Part shown: positions 34,131-46,620 of the stretch, piece after piece
Numbering within the stretch: the first letter of the stretch is position 1
Layout: each line of letters opens with the position of its first letter
Source of the DNA: Zantedeschia hybrid cultivar
Lineage: Eukaryota; Streptophyta; Magnoliopsida; Alismatales; Araceae
Assembly (NCBI GenBank): GCA_030544215.1
Contig: JARZZO010000011.1
Location: 51,767,587 to 51,831,586, forward strand
DNA: 64,000 nucleotides
Reading direction: 5' to 3'
Made by a program: the position numbers and the translations under genes
Notes under the pieces: model-generated
The model's database searches: none
What the model was told of the DNA's origin: nothing
What the model saw: only the letters and a program-made list of their open reading frames with translations

Positions 34131-35030
34131 CGGTCCAGTAGGCGGCACCCCCGCCAAACATGGGGATAGTAAAAAATCCGCTACCGGAGCACCAAAACCA
34201 AATCGCCCCAATCATCACGAATAGCTAATCTGAGGCTAATAAGGGGCAACAGTGGAAGGCCGAAGAGGCCTCCTCCATCTACTCAATAGTGCATAGCCAA
34301 AAGGCTGTCGAACAACCATCACCACGCCGCATCCTTCGCATTCCCAAACAACCTTCACCAATTTCCATTACACCCATCCCTATACCCGCTTTCCTCAAAA
34401 CCATGCCTAACACCGCCACTCCATTACCTGCTATACTTAGACCCATCTCCACTATACCAAGACCACCACCACTAAACAACCCTCCACCACCCGCCTATGA
34501 ACCCATCATGCCATCAAAACCACTACTACGCATCCCATTCCCCACATCACCATCACCTACCTACCAAAACACTATCCAACCCACTAAACTCCTCATCCGC
34601 ATTACCTAATCACCCGTTACACCAACCCCGAACAACCCTCCACCACCACCTACGAACCCCTCATGCCTTCCAAACCACTCATTAACCCGGCAATACTCAA
34701 AGTATCACCCACATCCTCCATTGTTGAGCTCCGTAGCGACAGGATCTTTAATAAGGTGTTCCCATAGTTTGCTGTTCAAGAGAGTCCACCACGAGTAGTT
34801 GATGAAGCAGAATGAAGAGAGTGCACCAAGCACTCAGTATGATTTATTGAAACATTTGGACAAAACACCGGCATGTATTTCCATGCTAGAACTGATTAAA
34901 AGATCCAAAATCCATCAAGAAGCTTTGATGAAGTATCTCCAAAGGGTGATGGTCAATGAAGACGTGCCGGTGGAAAATATCACTACACTGTTGGTTCCAT
35001 AAGGTGATCAGTCATTAATCACATTCCATT
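34131..35030 (+). pseudogene. Proline-rich linker between gag and protease of L
   Basis: Frame 34289-34609 is very rich in proline (PSPRRILRIPKQPSPIS, PRPPPLNNPPPPAYEP) and partly repeats itself around 34470-34690. The end (34799-35002, DLLKHLDKTPACISMLELIK) matches the conserved piece that precedes the protease in Tat polyproteins. Frames are interrupted. Confidence 0.65.
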
Positions 35031-35038
35031 CCTCTGAG

Positions 35039-35353
35039 TTGGCACCCCTGGCAGCGAGGGGTATGGCCTTAAGCATCACCATCAATATTTGCAAGCAAGC
35101 TGTAGATGCCTGTTTTGTGGACACTAGGGCATCTATCAACGTCTTACTACCGAGAACACTGGAGCTCTATGGGGCTGCTTATGATAACTCCACTTGTTCT
35201 CCTTTGGGCATGGTTTATCTAAAGGTCGAGTTGGGACCAGTATGCCATGTTGAAGTAGAATTCCACATCCTTGAAATTGACCCTTTTTTAAAGGGCATTC
35301 TTGGACGTCCTTATATCAAACTACTTGAGGCTATTCCTTCAACAAATCATTAA
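35039..35353 (+). pseudogene. Retropepsin-like protease of L
   Basis: Shows VDACFVDTRASINVLLP (active-site loop), GMVYLKVELGPVCHVEVEF (flap) and ILGRPYIKLLEAIPSTNH (C-terminal motif). The catalytic triplet reads D-T-R in place of D-[ST]-G, so activity is doubtful, and a TAA at 35351 separates it from the G-patch. Same family as 740-1126. Confidence 0.88.
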
Positions 35354-35720
35354 TGCCTCAAGTTTCCTTACAAAGGACGCATCATCAAGGTCACGAGCAT
35401 GCCTATTCTTGTTGCTGCTCATTCGTTGAACATAAACACAACTCCAATTCCTTCACCTGTTCAACAACCCATCCTGTCTGTTTTGCAAACCTACCATCCT
35501 TCAGCTGACCCACTGAAGTCTACTCTACTTCCATCTTATCCAGTTGATGCTATGAAAAAGGGGAAGGTCATGAGTACCCGGGCTGGAACATAATGATGAA
35601 GACCGGATATCAACTTGGAAGAGGTTTGGGGGCACAACTACAAGGCAGAACCAAGCCGATCAAGGATAACAAGAGAATACCTGGGAATGGTCTGGGCTAT
35701 AAGCCAGAAAAGGTAAGACA
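35354..35720 (+). pseudogene. G-patch segment of L
   Basis: After frame 35399-35593, the text around 35592-35660 reads MMKTGYQLGRGLGAQLQG, a G-patch core, then PGNGLGYKPEK. It is separated from its upstream frame by a stop at 35591. The domain order protease then G-patch is kept. Confidence 0.75.
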
Positions 35721-37170
35721 CAATATTGTTGAACAGTAAGAAGAAGAAGATGGTCACAAGGTGTGGAAGACTATGGTAACACCCTGTAAAGAGAGTCTTG
35801 ACCCTCTGACTCCTTATACATGTATTTTATCAAAGGGCCTGTGATCCAGCATGACCACAACAATATGGTGGTGATAACTTCCCACTTTGATTTACATGAC
35901 ATCTATAGGAGGGAGCTGGCCAGACAGTGCACGCCGTTATTGACATACGAATCCTTAGAGGCTCTGCGGCCAATGAAAAGGAAGAAGTTTCAAGACCCAG
36001 AGTGTGAGTGGTATAGATGGTTTGACACTTGGGACCTATACATAGCTTTGAACAGGCTCTTCCTATATCCTGCTGAACCACAGTGGCCACCATTGATAGA
36101 TGAATTGATTGAGAGGCCTGGGGCCATTTTTTATAAAAGGATCCTACTAAGTGATGAGACTGATGAAGGGGAGCGAGATGACCCCTATGAAGTTGCGCTA
36201 ACCACGGATCACCTTTGGAGGGCCACTTATCCATCACATGTCTTTACCCTCCATATTTTTTTCCGTACTTTCCTGCTGACCCTGACTTGGTCGAGGGTCA
36301 CTACCGAAGACATACCTCGGGCTCCGTCCATTGTCATTACTCTGTCCCCTCGGGACTTTTTTCCTTAAATTCCTCTCGACCTTGAGGGATCCATAATCTA
36401 ATCTGGGACATATTGTTATATGATCTCCTAATCCTTTGGCAATGGTGCCTATTCCTCTATCTCCATCCTATCCTCCTTCTTTCCAAATTCACTCCTATTT
36501 CATGTTAAATGTTGAAAATTCCCCAATAAAAATGCCAATTTAGCAACTTCTTCCTCTCAAGTCCTCGTTGAGGAAACATCCTACTTGTCCAAATGTACCC
36601 CATTGCGTGGGTCGCTCGGGCAGGATTCTCTTCCTGATCTGCTCTGCCCCTCCTCTCAAGAGGATTCCCCTGTATCTCCTCATGTATCTCTTGATTTTTA
36701 TCCTTCTTTGACTTCCTTAGATCAGGATAGGGAGTCTAATTGTAGGGAGTCTAATGAAGTTAGGCAGTTCAGGAAATCTAAGGGTAGGCAAATACCAAAT
36801 AGATACCTTCAGGAGTTAGCTTCTAAGTGCTTTCCGTTCTATCAGATTCCTCAATTGCTAGAGAATCCCATTCAGTTGTCGGAAGAGTTTGAGGCAGATG
36901 AATTGGTTGATGATGTGTATGGAGTATATGAATTGATACATGAGAAGAACCCTGTCATTGAAGAAGAAGAAGATGAGAATGCAGTTGAGGCATATGCTAG
37001 TGGGGTGAAAAGATTTGATGAACCCTTAGCTGCTGTAGAAGAGCCAACCAAGAAAATTAATCTAGGAACTGAAGAAGAATCCAAAGTAGTCCTTATTAGT
37101 CAAAATCTTTCCAAATTAGTTGAAGAGGCTTTGGTTCGAGTTCTTAGAGAGTATAAGGACACTTTCGCCT
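35721..37170 (+). pseudogene. Linker between G-patch and RT of L
   Basis: Frames 35820-36368 and 36585-37172 have no domain I recognise. The second is acidic (NPVIEEEEDENAVEAYASG) and ends in LVEEALVRVLREYKDTFA, the usual lead-in to Tat RT. Stops separate the two. Confidence 0.6.
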
Positions 37171-38080
37171 AGAGCTATGAAGATATGCCGGGGTTGGATT
37201 ATTCACTAGTGGAGCACCGACTAACTTTAAAACCTGGAGCTAGCTCGGCCAAATAGAAGTTAAGGCTATTCCACTTACAGATGGCTTTGAAAATGAAAGA
37301 AGAGGTCGATAAATTACATAAAGCCAAATTCATTAGGGTTGTCCTCTATCCACAGTAGGTGACTAATATAGTCCAAGTTATGAAAAAGGACAGAAAAGTT
37401 AGAATTTGTATTGACTTTCGAGTTTTGAACCGGGCATGTCCTAAGGATGGTTTCCCATTGCTTCATATAGATGTGTTGATCGATAATACGATTGGATTCG
37501 AGACTCTATCATTCATGGATGGCTTTTCAGGATGCAACCAGATTAGATTGGCGGAAGATGATCAGGAGAAGACTTCATTCACTACACCCTGGGCAACGTA
37601 TTGTTATGTAGTCATGCTGTTTGGATTAAAGAATGTTGGAGCTACTTATCCAAGGACTATGATGGCTATATTCCATGATATGATGCATATTCATCTAGAA
37701 GTGTATGTGGATGACTTATTGGTTAAGTCTAAGACAAAAGTTGAGCATGCTAAAGTTTTGGCTAAGTTTTTGGAGAGGTCAAGAGAGTACCAATTGAAAT
37801 GAATCCAAAGAAATGCATGTTTGGTGTCTTGTCAGGGAAATTGTTAGGATTCATAGTCAGCAAACGGGGCATTAAGATCGATCCCAACAAGGCTAAAGCC
37901 ATTATTGAAATGCCACCTCCCAAGAATCTGAAGGGACTGAGAGGATTAATTGGAAGGTTGCAGTTTATTCGCCGCTTTGTCTCCCAGCACTCACAAAGAT
38001 GTAAGACGTTCTACGATCTTACTAAACCGGGAGTCAAATTTGATTGGGACGATAAGTGTTAGGAGCCATTTAATGGGTTG
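37171..38080 (+). pseudogene. Reverse transcriptase of L
   Basis: Starts SYEDMPGLDYSLVEHRL and shows RICIDFRVLNRACPKDGFPL, FMDGFSGCNQI, and the catalytic VYVDDLLVKSK with YVDD at 37704-37715, followed by the thumb (MNPKKCMFG, GFIVSKRGIKIDP, MPPPKNLKGLRGLIGRLQF). In-frame stops occur at about 37170, 37254 and 37357 and a frame change at 37800. Catalytic residues are still present. Confidence 0.9.
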
Positions 38081-38560
38081 AAGACATACTTGACGAGTCC
38101 TCTTGTCCTGAGACCACATCTCCAGGCAAGCATTTAATTCTATACGTTTATGTCCTGGATGATTCGGTGGGGGCTGTCCTAGCATAAGAGGATGAAGAAG
38201 GAAAAGTGAGGGCAGCCTATTATCTCTCTAAAATTCTCAACCTCGTTGAACAAAGATATACAGTAATGGAGAAGACATGTGTTGCACTTGTATGGGTAGT
38301 TCAGAAGTTGAAGCATTATTTTCTAGCCCATAAAGTCTATCTCATCACTAGGATGAATCCGATCAAGTTCAATCTTGAGAAATCTCTCGTCACAGATCGA
38401 TTAGCACGTTGGCAGAGCTTTCTATCTCAATTCGATATCATCTACATTTAGCAGAAAAAAATCAAAGGCTATGCCATAGCAGAACACCTTGCTCATCACC
38501 CTCTTCTCATATTTGGTCCAGTTCGATCGGAGTTTCCAGATGAGGAACTGATGTCCATAA
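38081..38560 (+). pseudogene. First RNase H of L
   Basis: AAYYLSKILNLVEQRYTVME and ARWQSFLSQFDIIYI are the recognisable parts of the gypsy-type RNase H that follows the RT. The N-terminal part around 38080-38190 is scrambled by shifts and stops. Confidence 0.8.
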
Positions 38561-39310
38561 ACAAAATCAAAGATGATATGTGGACTCTGCATTTTGACAG
38601 AGCTCTGAACTCTTATAGTAAGGGTATTGGCATTGTTCTCCTATCACCTGAAGGTGTCACTATTCCACACGCCTTTTAGCTTGCTTTTTATGTTATAAAT
38701 AACATAGCTGAATATGAGGCTTTTCTCGCTGGCCTCGAGGCCGCTCATCTCTATGGTGCCACCAAATTGAAGATTGTAGGTGATAGTCAATTGATTCTTC
38801 GCCAAGTGCTTACCAAATATCATACCCTTGATCCTAAACTTAACCCTTATCAGGAACTCACCTCAACCTGTGCCAAGCTTTTCACTAAACTAATCTTTGT
38901 CTATGTTCCTCGGAATCAGAACATCATAGCCAATGCTCTAGCTTCTCTCACATCATCTCTGAATTTCCTAATCAACAAAAACTCTGAATCAATCTTTGTC
39001 CATAGGCGTCTCTCTCCTACTGTAGAGAATCTTTCTTTCCTTGGGATTAATGAGAAATTGCTGAAGAAGGTCAGAGATGGAGACATCGTGGAGAAGAGAG
39101 AAATCATACTATTGGAATTACAAGAAGAGATGGAAGATGAAGAGAAACCATGGTACTACGAGATTGCAAAATATTGTAAAGATCAATCATACCCTGAAGA
39201 AGCTACGACTAAGGAGAAAAGGGCTATCAGAAGAATTACTCAGAGATACACCCTAGTTGGAGGGAAATTGTATAGACGTGGATTTGATGGTGTTCTTCTA
39301 AGATGTTTAG
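38561..39310 (+). pseudogene. Second (archaeal-type) RNase H and integrase linker of L
   Basis: WTLHFDRALNSYSKGIGIVL, then IAEYEAFLAGLEAAHLYGAT and VGDSQLILRQVLTKYHTLDP: a second RNase H fold directly behind the first, the hallmark of Tat-lineage pol. Frame 38767-39327 runs on through a well-preserved linker to integrase. TAG at about 38680 breaks the N-terminus; one Asp of the motif HFDGA has a neighbouring change (HFDRA). Confidence 0.85.
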
Positions 39311-40384
39311 ATGAGGATGAGCTTTAGAAGATCATGGAAGGAGCTCATGTTGGAGTTTGTGGTGGCTTTGTTAATGGACAAATGTTATCAAAGAAAATCT
39401 TTAGACAAGGATATTATTGGCCGACCATAGAAGAAGATTGTGCAGGTTTTGTCCATAGGTGTGCTAAGTACCAACTTCATGTCTATAAGATCCATTCTCC
39501 TGCATCTTCATTCCATCCTATTTCCTCCCATGGCCTTTCTCCATGTGGGCATTCGACATCGTTGGACCTATCGGTGATCCCAACTCCTCGATCAAGCAAA
39601 AATCCTTCATACTCAAAGCAACGGAGTACTACACCAAGTGGGCAGAAGTCGAAGCTTACACGGAGGTCAAAGCGTCAACAGTCTGCAACTTCATCATGAA
39701 GAATATCATCACTAGGTTCGGGATTCCAAGTACCATCATTACTGACAATGGACCGCAATTCATCTCACAAGAGTTGAAAGACCTCTGTAACAGGTATAAA
39801 ATTGCATTGCATTATTCATCTTTATATTATCCGTCAGGCAATGGCCAAGCAGAGGCAACTAACAAAACCTTAATCAAAATCATAAGGAAGACATGTGAGT
39901 CTAAAAATACACGGACTGGCCAGAGAAACTTGTTGAGCCTCTATGGGCCTATCGAACTTCAATCCGTACTCCTACTAGGCAAATGGAGGCGGTAGTTCCA
40001 TATGAAGTCCTTATCTCAATATTAAGAGTACAGTTGAACAAGGAGTTTTTCATTGATGAACAACGTTCTGCTCTCCTCGCTCAGTTGGAATTCTTAGACG
40101 AGAAGAGATGGTCAACTGCTAATCATGCACGGGTTTATCAAAATAGACTTGCACGTTTTTATCAAAAGAAAGTTATTGAACGCAAATTCAAAGTCGGTGA
40201 AATGGTGGTTAAGAGATTTTTTGTTAAACCTGGTGGTCCACGTTCTAAACTCCAACCCAATTGGAAAGGTCCATATGTTATTTCAAATGCTTTTCTTGGT
40301 AACGCCTACAGGTTGGTTAACACAGAAGTTCAAGAGTTATCTCATCCCTGGAATGGTCTATACTTAAAGGAATACTGCCCTTAG
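39311..40384 (+). pseudogene. Integrase of L
   Basis: Zinc-binding part: EGAHVGVCGGFVNGQML and YYWPTIEEDC, with the second His changed to Phe and the last Cys to Tyr. Catalytic core: MWAFDIVGPIGD (Asp), FGIPSTIITDNGPQFIS (Asp), GNGQAEATNK (Glu), so D,D-35-E is complete. The C-terminal part ends HPWNGLYLKEYCP with TAG at 40382-40384. A shift near 39540 and a stop near 39905 interrupt it; 39543-39995 and 39983-40384 are the main frames. Confidence 0.9.
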
Positions 40385-40898
40385 ATTTTAGGTGTGTCGA
40401 TCGACATGGTGCAAAGACCAGTGGAGTTAGAAAATTTGAAATCTTAAATTCCCGCTTTAGTCTTTGATAGTCCAATTTAGGTGCATTACATGCACACAAA
40501 ACACGCTTTGTCTTTGAGTAACAAGCGATGTGAAGTCCAAGGAAAACTGACAGCTTGACTGAGAGGGTAAAGTACAACCTATTCTTGCTTTATTATTTCC
40601 TTTTATTCTCAGCTCGTGATGTTGGAACGAGGCTTAAGATAGACTACTGAAAATACCTGCCGTCTTAGTGAGAGGCCGACATATAAAAAAATGGGAGAAT
40701 AAAAGATCCGCTCCAAAAAGAAAAGAAAAGAAAAAGAAAAAAAGGAAAAAAGCCAAATCAAATACAAAAGGCCACAAATGTCAAATCAAAAAGCCAAATA
40801 TTCAAATGAAAGGGAGCGCCAAGTCAAAAATACCCCATAAAGTGAAAATGACCGAACCCCAACGGACAATAGGGTAAAGGATGGACATCTTCCTAGGT
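40385..40898 (+). other. 3' region of L, first part
   Basis: Same plan as 15353 onward in F: GACATGGTGCAAAGACCAGTGG, then an AAAAAAATGGGAGA polypurine-like run (40685-40699), then an A-rich stretch. The target duplication of the copia element (CTCCG, 40899-40903) follows; the region resumes at 48501. Confidence 0.75.
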
Positions 40899-40903
40899 CT
40901 CCG

Positions 40904-42393
40904 TGTTAGTCTTAAGTGGCCTACAAGCCAATATGACTTTGTAATCTCGTTCATTTTATTAATATAAAGGCAATATTTCATTGTGTAAAATCGAATTATC
41001 ATCTCATAATGAAGTCTATGAATATGTGCGAAAGTGATCAGATTATGATGAGATCATACTAGTGAGACTGATCATTTAAACACACATATTCTTAATAGTT
41101 CCTAGTTGGAGGATATCCGAGAAGGACATCGGATATCCGGTTAGACTAGTACAGATTACTCCCGCTCATAAGATGAGGATGACAAATCTCATAGTCACTT
41201 GTGTGGAGACACTAAGGCAAATATGTATGTGCTCATTAGAGAATGAGTTCATTGAACTAATCCGACTGAATCGCTGGATGGTACTGTACCTCACTGTCAA
41301 CCAGCTTGATTCTATTGTCGCAGTTGCGTGGATGGTCCTCGGACCTGAGACACTAAGGACACCTTGTCTGTAAACTGCCAAGGATTGGGTACAGCGGAAT
41401 ACCGTCGAAGGGAATTGAGTGTCAATAAAGAATCATTTGCTGTCGGTACGATGAGAGAGAATGCTCTAGGAAGGATGCGCGAAAGTCCCTGGCTAGGGTG
41501 GATGATGATATCGGGAAAGGAGTTTTCCGATATTCATCAGCGGCATCCAATTTAAGTGAGTCGACTGGTTAGGGTTTGACAGCACGCATACCCTGAGTTG
41601 AGTCGAGAGCATTGTACGAATGAAGGATTATATCCACGTGGTAATTGTCGGCGGAAAGGTTCCAAGAGTGGGTTACTTAACCCAGATACCTTCCGGGTTC
41701 ACGCGGTGTTGCTTGGCACCCAACGTGATTGGAGGCCCGATCGAATTCGATGTGCGACATCAATTCGATTAATTAATTAATTAATAAAGAGTTATTAATT
41801 GATTAATAAAGCCAGTGAGGAGTCACTGGACTTATTGGGCTATTAACCGGACTGGTTATTGGGCCTAGAGGGTCACACGTAAATGATTCTCAAGGCGATT
41901 GATAAATAAGTGAGTTTTATATAAACCGGGGGTTTTTATGAAAAATCGTGCGGTTAGTATAAAATGTAGCAAACGGGCTGAGCAGGCCAAGCTACTGCTA
42001 ACCCTAGTCGCCCCCTCCTCTGTTTCTCTCTCTCTAGCGTCCCAGACATATCCGGATCTCCGGATCTGCTCCGCGCTTCTCCGACTCCAGTCTGACAGGA
42101 AATCGTCCGCGCGTTGCGGCGAACGGCGGAGACTTCGTGGGCTGCGAAGAACGAGGAACGTGAGGATATCCATCGCGAGGAGGATCGCGTGGACTCCGCT
42201 AGAGGCCGGGCGCTTGCGTGGCTTGCGGTGTAGCACCGACGGAACCGATTGGTTGCAGATTCGAATCCACACACGGTAAGAACCGAATATATGATAATAT
42301 GGTTTTTAGATTTTTCGAAACGGGAACGGATCTCAATTTTTTTTATTTTAATTCCGCTGCACGGGAGATCCGGAGAAACCCGAGAACCCAACA
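40904..42393 (+). repeat. 5' LTR of the copia element
   Basis: Starts TGTTAGTC and ends GAGAACCCAACA. The final 240 bases match 48254-48495. Contains a TTAATTAATTAATTAATAAAG palindromic run near 41768-41788. Confidence 0.9.
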
Positions 42394-42410
42394 GTTGTAT
42401 TTGAGCTAGG
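42394..42410 (+). promoter_or_regulatory. Decayed Met-tRNA primer site of the copia element
   Basis: GTTGTATTTGAGCTAGG, matching TTGGTATCAGAGCTAGG with changes, directly behind the LTR. This is the usual copia priming site. Confidence 0.75.
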
Positions 42411-43139
42411 TTCCTCGTCCCGTTTCGATCTCCAATTAATATTTCCTTGATTTATTCTATGCGGAAGTCCCATTTTTGTTGGATCCGTGTTCATGCGATG
42501 AACACAGATTTAAAGAATAATTTTATTTTTTTTATTCTGTAAAATTCAGATTTTTAACGTGGGTTTTTCGTATTCTTCATGTGATGAAGAACGGGGTTCT
42601 CACCGGTGCCGTTTGGGAGATCTTGGTGCTCCAAAGAGTTGATTGGATAGTCTATATTGTCTAAGGACTATAGCCGATCACTATGGGCATCTTACCCGAC
42701 CATTGAGTAGCCATGATAGGCTGTTTTATTGGGGTTCTTCTTCCTATTTTCATTTTTGAGAAAAACCAGAAATATAGGGTGAAATATTGGGGCTCTCTCA
42801 GCAACTTTTGATGGTCCTCGCTGGCGTCGGTGAGCCCGTTGGCGCCGGGGACGTCGCCGGTGAGGCCAAGCGGCGTCGGGCCGGCCGCCGCCGGCGCCCT
42901 CATGCAAGCCCAGCCGCTGGCCTCCATTACCTGCAAATTAGGGTTATGGGGGCCGTCGGTTCTTCCAGGTGGAGAAGATAGCGGGGCCAGCCCGACCGGT
43001 TCGACCGGCCGGGTCCCTGCTGGGCCGGACCGAGCCTAGGCGCCCAACTGTTGGGCGCTTGGTCCGACCTTGGCTCAGCAGGGTCCGAGCCAGGGCTCGA
43101 TCTTAATGGGCTGGGCCCATTCCCATTAAACCCCTCATT

Positions 43140-43810
43140 TTAATCCCCATTTAAACCCCATTAAATCCCTATGTTGCCCATTTAAAATATAGTTAAATTT
43201 TGATTTTAAAATTTAAAATTTCAAAATGTTTTGAAAACTAAAATTATTATTCATTTTTTTAATTTAATTGGGCATTAATGATTAGGAATCATTATTATTG
43301 ACAAGTTGTTAATAAATTAAAGTTAGTTATTAATTTAAATATTAAATTAATAATTAATTTTAAATGATTAATTTAAGAGTTAAATTAATTATTATTAGTT
43401 AAATAGAATTGATTGTTAATTTAAATGTTAAATTGACAATTAATTCTAACTAACCAATTGAATGGTTTAATTGGAAGTTAGTTATTAATTTACATTGATG
43501 TTAATTAATAGTTTAAAATTTAAATTAATGATTAACATTAATAAACTGATCTAAAAGTTAGATTAGTTGTAAATAATTAATTTGTGTTAATTACTAGTTT
43601 CAGAATTAAATTAGTTATTAACATTAATTAATTAATTAATTAGTCTAAGAGTTGGGTTAATAGTTTATAACTAATTAAAATGGATTATTAATTTAAGTGT
43701 TAAATTGATGATTAATTTTAATCTACTGGTCTAAGAGTTAGATTAGAAAATAATTTTAATATTCTAATTGTAGATTATTAATTTGATTCAATCTAATTGT
43801 TAGATTGTTT
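43140..43810. repeat. AT-rich imperfect tandem repeat
   Basis: Units of roughly 55-75 bases built from GTTATTAATTTAAATGTTAAA, TTGATAATTAATTTTAA and CTAAGAGTTAGATTAG. Very AT-rich and full of TTAA/AATT palindromes. Confidence 0.65.
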
Positions 43811-44780
43811 AATTTTTAGAAATGTTATAATTTGCATGGAATAATATGGAAATTATTAATTTGGAGTGTATACACATATGATATATGCTTTTAAATATGA
43901 TTTAATTGCATGTTGAGTTAATTAAAAGAGTTTTCGAAATTCAAATACCAATTTTGATTGGAACCCAGCTTTTTGAAAGCCAATATTATTTATTTTGAAA
44001 AACTTATTTGTTTTAGCTATGTGATGCACTGGATCTTGTGTGGAATGTTTAAAACACACCGTGGTCATGGATATGCATATTTAATATTATTCATGTGATG
44101 AATGATGTGTTTGTGTGGATCGTGGATGAATGATGGATGTTTATTAAATTGTTAATAAATAGAGATCTACGTATCTCGCTCTCACTCAAACTCCGATGTA
44201 CTTCTACATCCCTCTCTCTTGTACTCGTCATAAGGCTTTCTTCTATTTACATGTAAATTTAGATTTAAATGTATTATGATCGAGGCAACTGAGGAAAGAG
44301 CGAGGACGATCCACAGCTGTAACCAAGAAGGTGAAAAGATGAAGATCCTTTGCCTATGTGTTTGCAGAATAGTCTAATATAAATGTCATGTTAGATTGTG
44401 TGTGCGTTTGACTGATAGCTCCAGTCAAACCCACTGTGCTATCCATGACCACACATGACATGTATGAGATAAATTGTTTTATGTTTGATTGTGAATCTAA
44501 GCAAGTATAATATTTAGTAAATATATACGATATATTTATATATACTATCACCTTGGAGAGACAAAGATAAAAGTTATCTAAATACACTCGTCTAAACTCT
44601 AAGCCGTAACGTGAGTAGTTTAGAACTTACTGCGTGGTCCACCATCGTTATAGTCATAGGATTCGAATCACTTTAGGCAGGTTTGTTGTGTTACCATAAG
44701 ACCTGTTTAATTGTGAGGAGAGACTATGGCTATGACATTAGATGTCTATATAATCGGGGTAGAGGAACCATGTAGTTTTG

Positions 44781-44988
44781 TTGTGCTATCCACAAGGACT
44801 GCACGCAAATCTATGCTCGTTGCGTAACGATAGTTAGCTTAGACCAGAATTAGTGGCTTGTTGTGCTATCCACAAGGCCATTAAATCTCTGGGGACCGAA
44901 GATATGATCGGATATTGCAAGGAGTTGCAAGTCCCATGAGATGGGTGCTCTTTGATTGTCTTACAGCTTTCTTGTGCTATCCACAAGG
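44781..44988 (+). repeat. Repeated hairpin TTGTGCTATCCACAAGG in the copia leader
   Basis: Three exact 17-base copies at 44781-44797, 44861-44877 and 44972-44988. Each contains CTTGTG or TTGTG paired with CACAA(G) around a CTATC loop. A decayed fourth copy lies near 44684-44699 (TTGTGTTACCATAAG). They sit shortly before gag, where a packaging or dimerisation signal would be expected. Confidence 0.7.
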
Positions 44989-45182
44989 TTGTACTGCAAG
45001 TCATTAAGATTCTGATCCCCACTAGGAGACTATCGGCGTCTCCCGTTCTGTATTACCCAGCGTCATACGGTCCGTCGAAAATTAGTGAGAGTTAAAACTT
45101 GATTAAAAAGACCATGTTTTCTTTTAAATTTTAATAATTGAACATATACTAAATAGATTTTACTTATCTCCTATAGGGAATT

Positions 45183-45572
45183 ATGTCATCGAATAACCGA
45201 CTCCGTGGCATACTTGATGCCAATCTTTTGACTAGCCTGAACTACTCGGATTGGTTCAAAAATCTAAAGAATGTCTTCAGATCTGAGCACATTGCCTATT
45301 TCCTTATAGCTGATCCTCCTGCTGAATCGGCATTGGACGCCCTTGATGCATTGATGATAGCTAACAATAAAAGGAAGAAGGACAATGTTAAAGGAGTAGT
45401 AAAAGGTGACTGCTTCTACTGTAAGCAGAATAGTCACTGGAAGAGGAACTGTAAGGAGTTCCTCAACGATAAAGCTCATAGAAAGGTGAAGCTGTTTGAA
45501 GCTTTAGATATCTATATGATAGATATCAACTTGTCAGTAAGAGATTCCACATCTTGGGTATTAGATACATGA
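45183..45572 (+). pseudogene. Shortened copia gag with start of protease
   Basis: MSSNNRLRGILDANLLTSLN is a normal copia gag start, but after about 55 residues it jumps to a lysine-rich part and the zinc knuckle CFYCKQNSHWKRNC (about residues 79-92), so most of the capsid domain is deleted. The frame ends in SWVLDT followed by TGA, where the protease active site would read LDTG; the glycine codon has become a stop. Confidence 0.85.
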
Positions 45573-46620
45573 TGTGCTTCTCATATCTGCCACGATGCTG
45601 ACAAGTAAGCGCAAGCCGAGAAAAGGCGAGGTGGAATTGAGGCTAGGAAATGGCGCAAAAGTTGCGGCGATTGCTGTAGAGACAGCAAACCTCAAGCTTC
45701 CATCAGGTGATGCCTTATCATTGGAAGATTGTTATTATGTTCCTAACATAATAAAGAACATTATATCAGTATCTTGTTTGGACAAGATAGGATATAGGTT
45801 GTCTATTGAGGATAGAAGTTGTTCGATTTATTATGGTAATAAATCAATAGCTTCGGCATCTTTAGTCAATGGTTTATATCTCTTAGATGTTTCTTATTAC
45901 AATCTTCATATTGATTATGCTCTTAAGAAGAGTAAGAATTGTGTGAACCAAGCCTACATGTGGTATTGTAGACGTAGTCATATTGGTGAAAGCATACTGC
46001 AAAAGTTGCACCGATATGGTTATTTAACAACATTCAATTATGAATCGTTTGTGACATGTGAGTCCTGCCTTATGGGAAAGATGGTAAAGTCTCCATTTAC
46101 TGGACATGGAGAACGTGCCAACGACATTTTGGAACTAATACATTCAGATGTATGTGGTCTAATGTCCACCTAAGCCAAAGGTGGTTATTCATAGTTCATC
46201 GCGTTCACTGATGACTTCTCAAGATTTGGCTATGTGTACTTAATGAAGTACAAGTCAGAGGCATTTGAGAAGTTCAAGGAGTTCAAGAATGACGTAGAGA
46301 AGCAGTTAGGAAAGAGTATTAAAGCTCTTCGATCAGATCAAGGAGGAGAATACTTGAGTACTAATTTCACACAATTCTTAAAGGATAATGGTATCCTTTC
46401 TCAGCTGACCCCTCCATATACACCACAGATGAATGGTGTATAAGAAAGGAGGAATCGCACCTTGTTGGACATGGTACAATCCATGATGAGCTTTTTGGGA
46501 TTATCAGTGTCCCTCTGGGGGTATGCTCTAGAGTCAGCAACATACCTACTTAACAGAGTACCCAACAAGTCTATGGCCTCTACTCCATATGAGATATGGA
46601 AAGGCAGGAAACCATAATTT
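45573..46620 (+). pseudogene. Copia protease tail, pre-integrase and integrase
   Basis: VELRLGNGAKVAAIAVET and CYYVPNIIKNIISVSCLDK belong to the protease to pre-integrase region. MWYCRRSHIGESILQKLHRY and CESCLMGKMVKSPF give the zinc-binding HHCC. The core shows LELIHSDVCG (Asp), IKALRSDQGGEYLS (Asp) and PQMNGV, stop, ERRNRTL, where the catalytic Glu region is split by TAA near 46441. Further stops occur at 46171 and 46192. Confidence 0.88.

Larger units (their letters stand above)
42411..45182 (+). other. Long leader of the copia element
   Basis: About 2.8 kb before gag without a credible gene. It contains a GC-rich stretch (42825-43060, open on both strands but of low complexity), an AT-rich repeat (43140-43810) and a repeated small hairpin (44781-44988). 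Short frames inside are composition artefacts. Confidence 0.6.

Noticed and set aside
35820..36368. A captured host gene between G-patch and RT of L
   Set aside because: 182 codons without a recognised domain; its position and the preserved flanking order fit the normal Tat linker.
41938..42391. Arg-rich frames on both strands near the end of the copia LTR
   Set aside because: They end in the LTR edge and are repeated in the truncated 3' LTR; no domain.
42661..43039. GC-rich frames in the copia leader
   Set aside because: Overlapping frames on both strands, no domain, no conservation evidence within the window.
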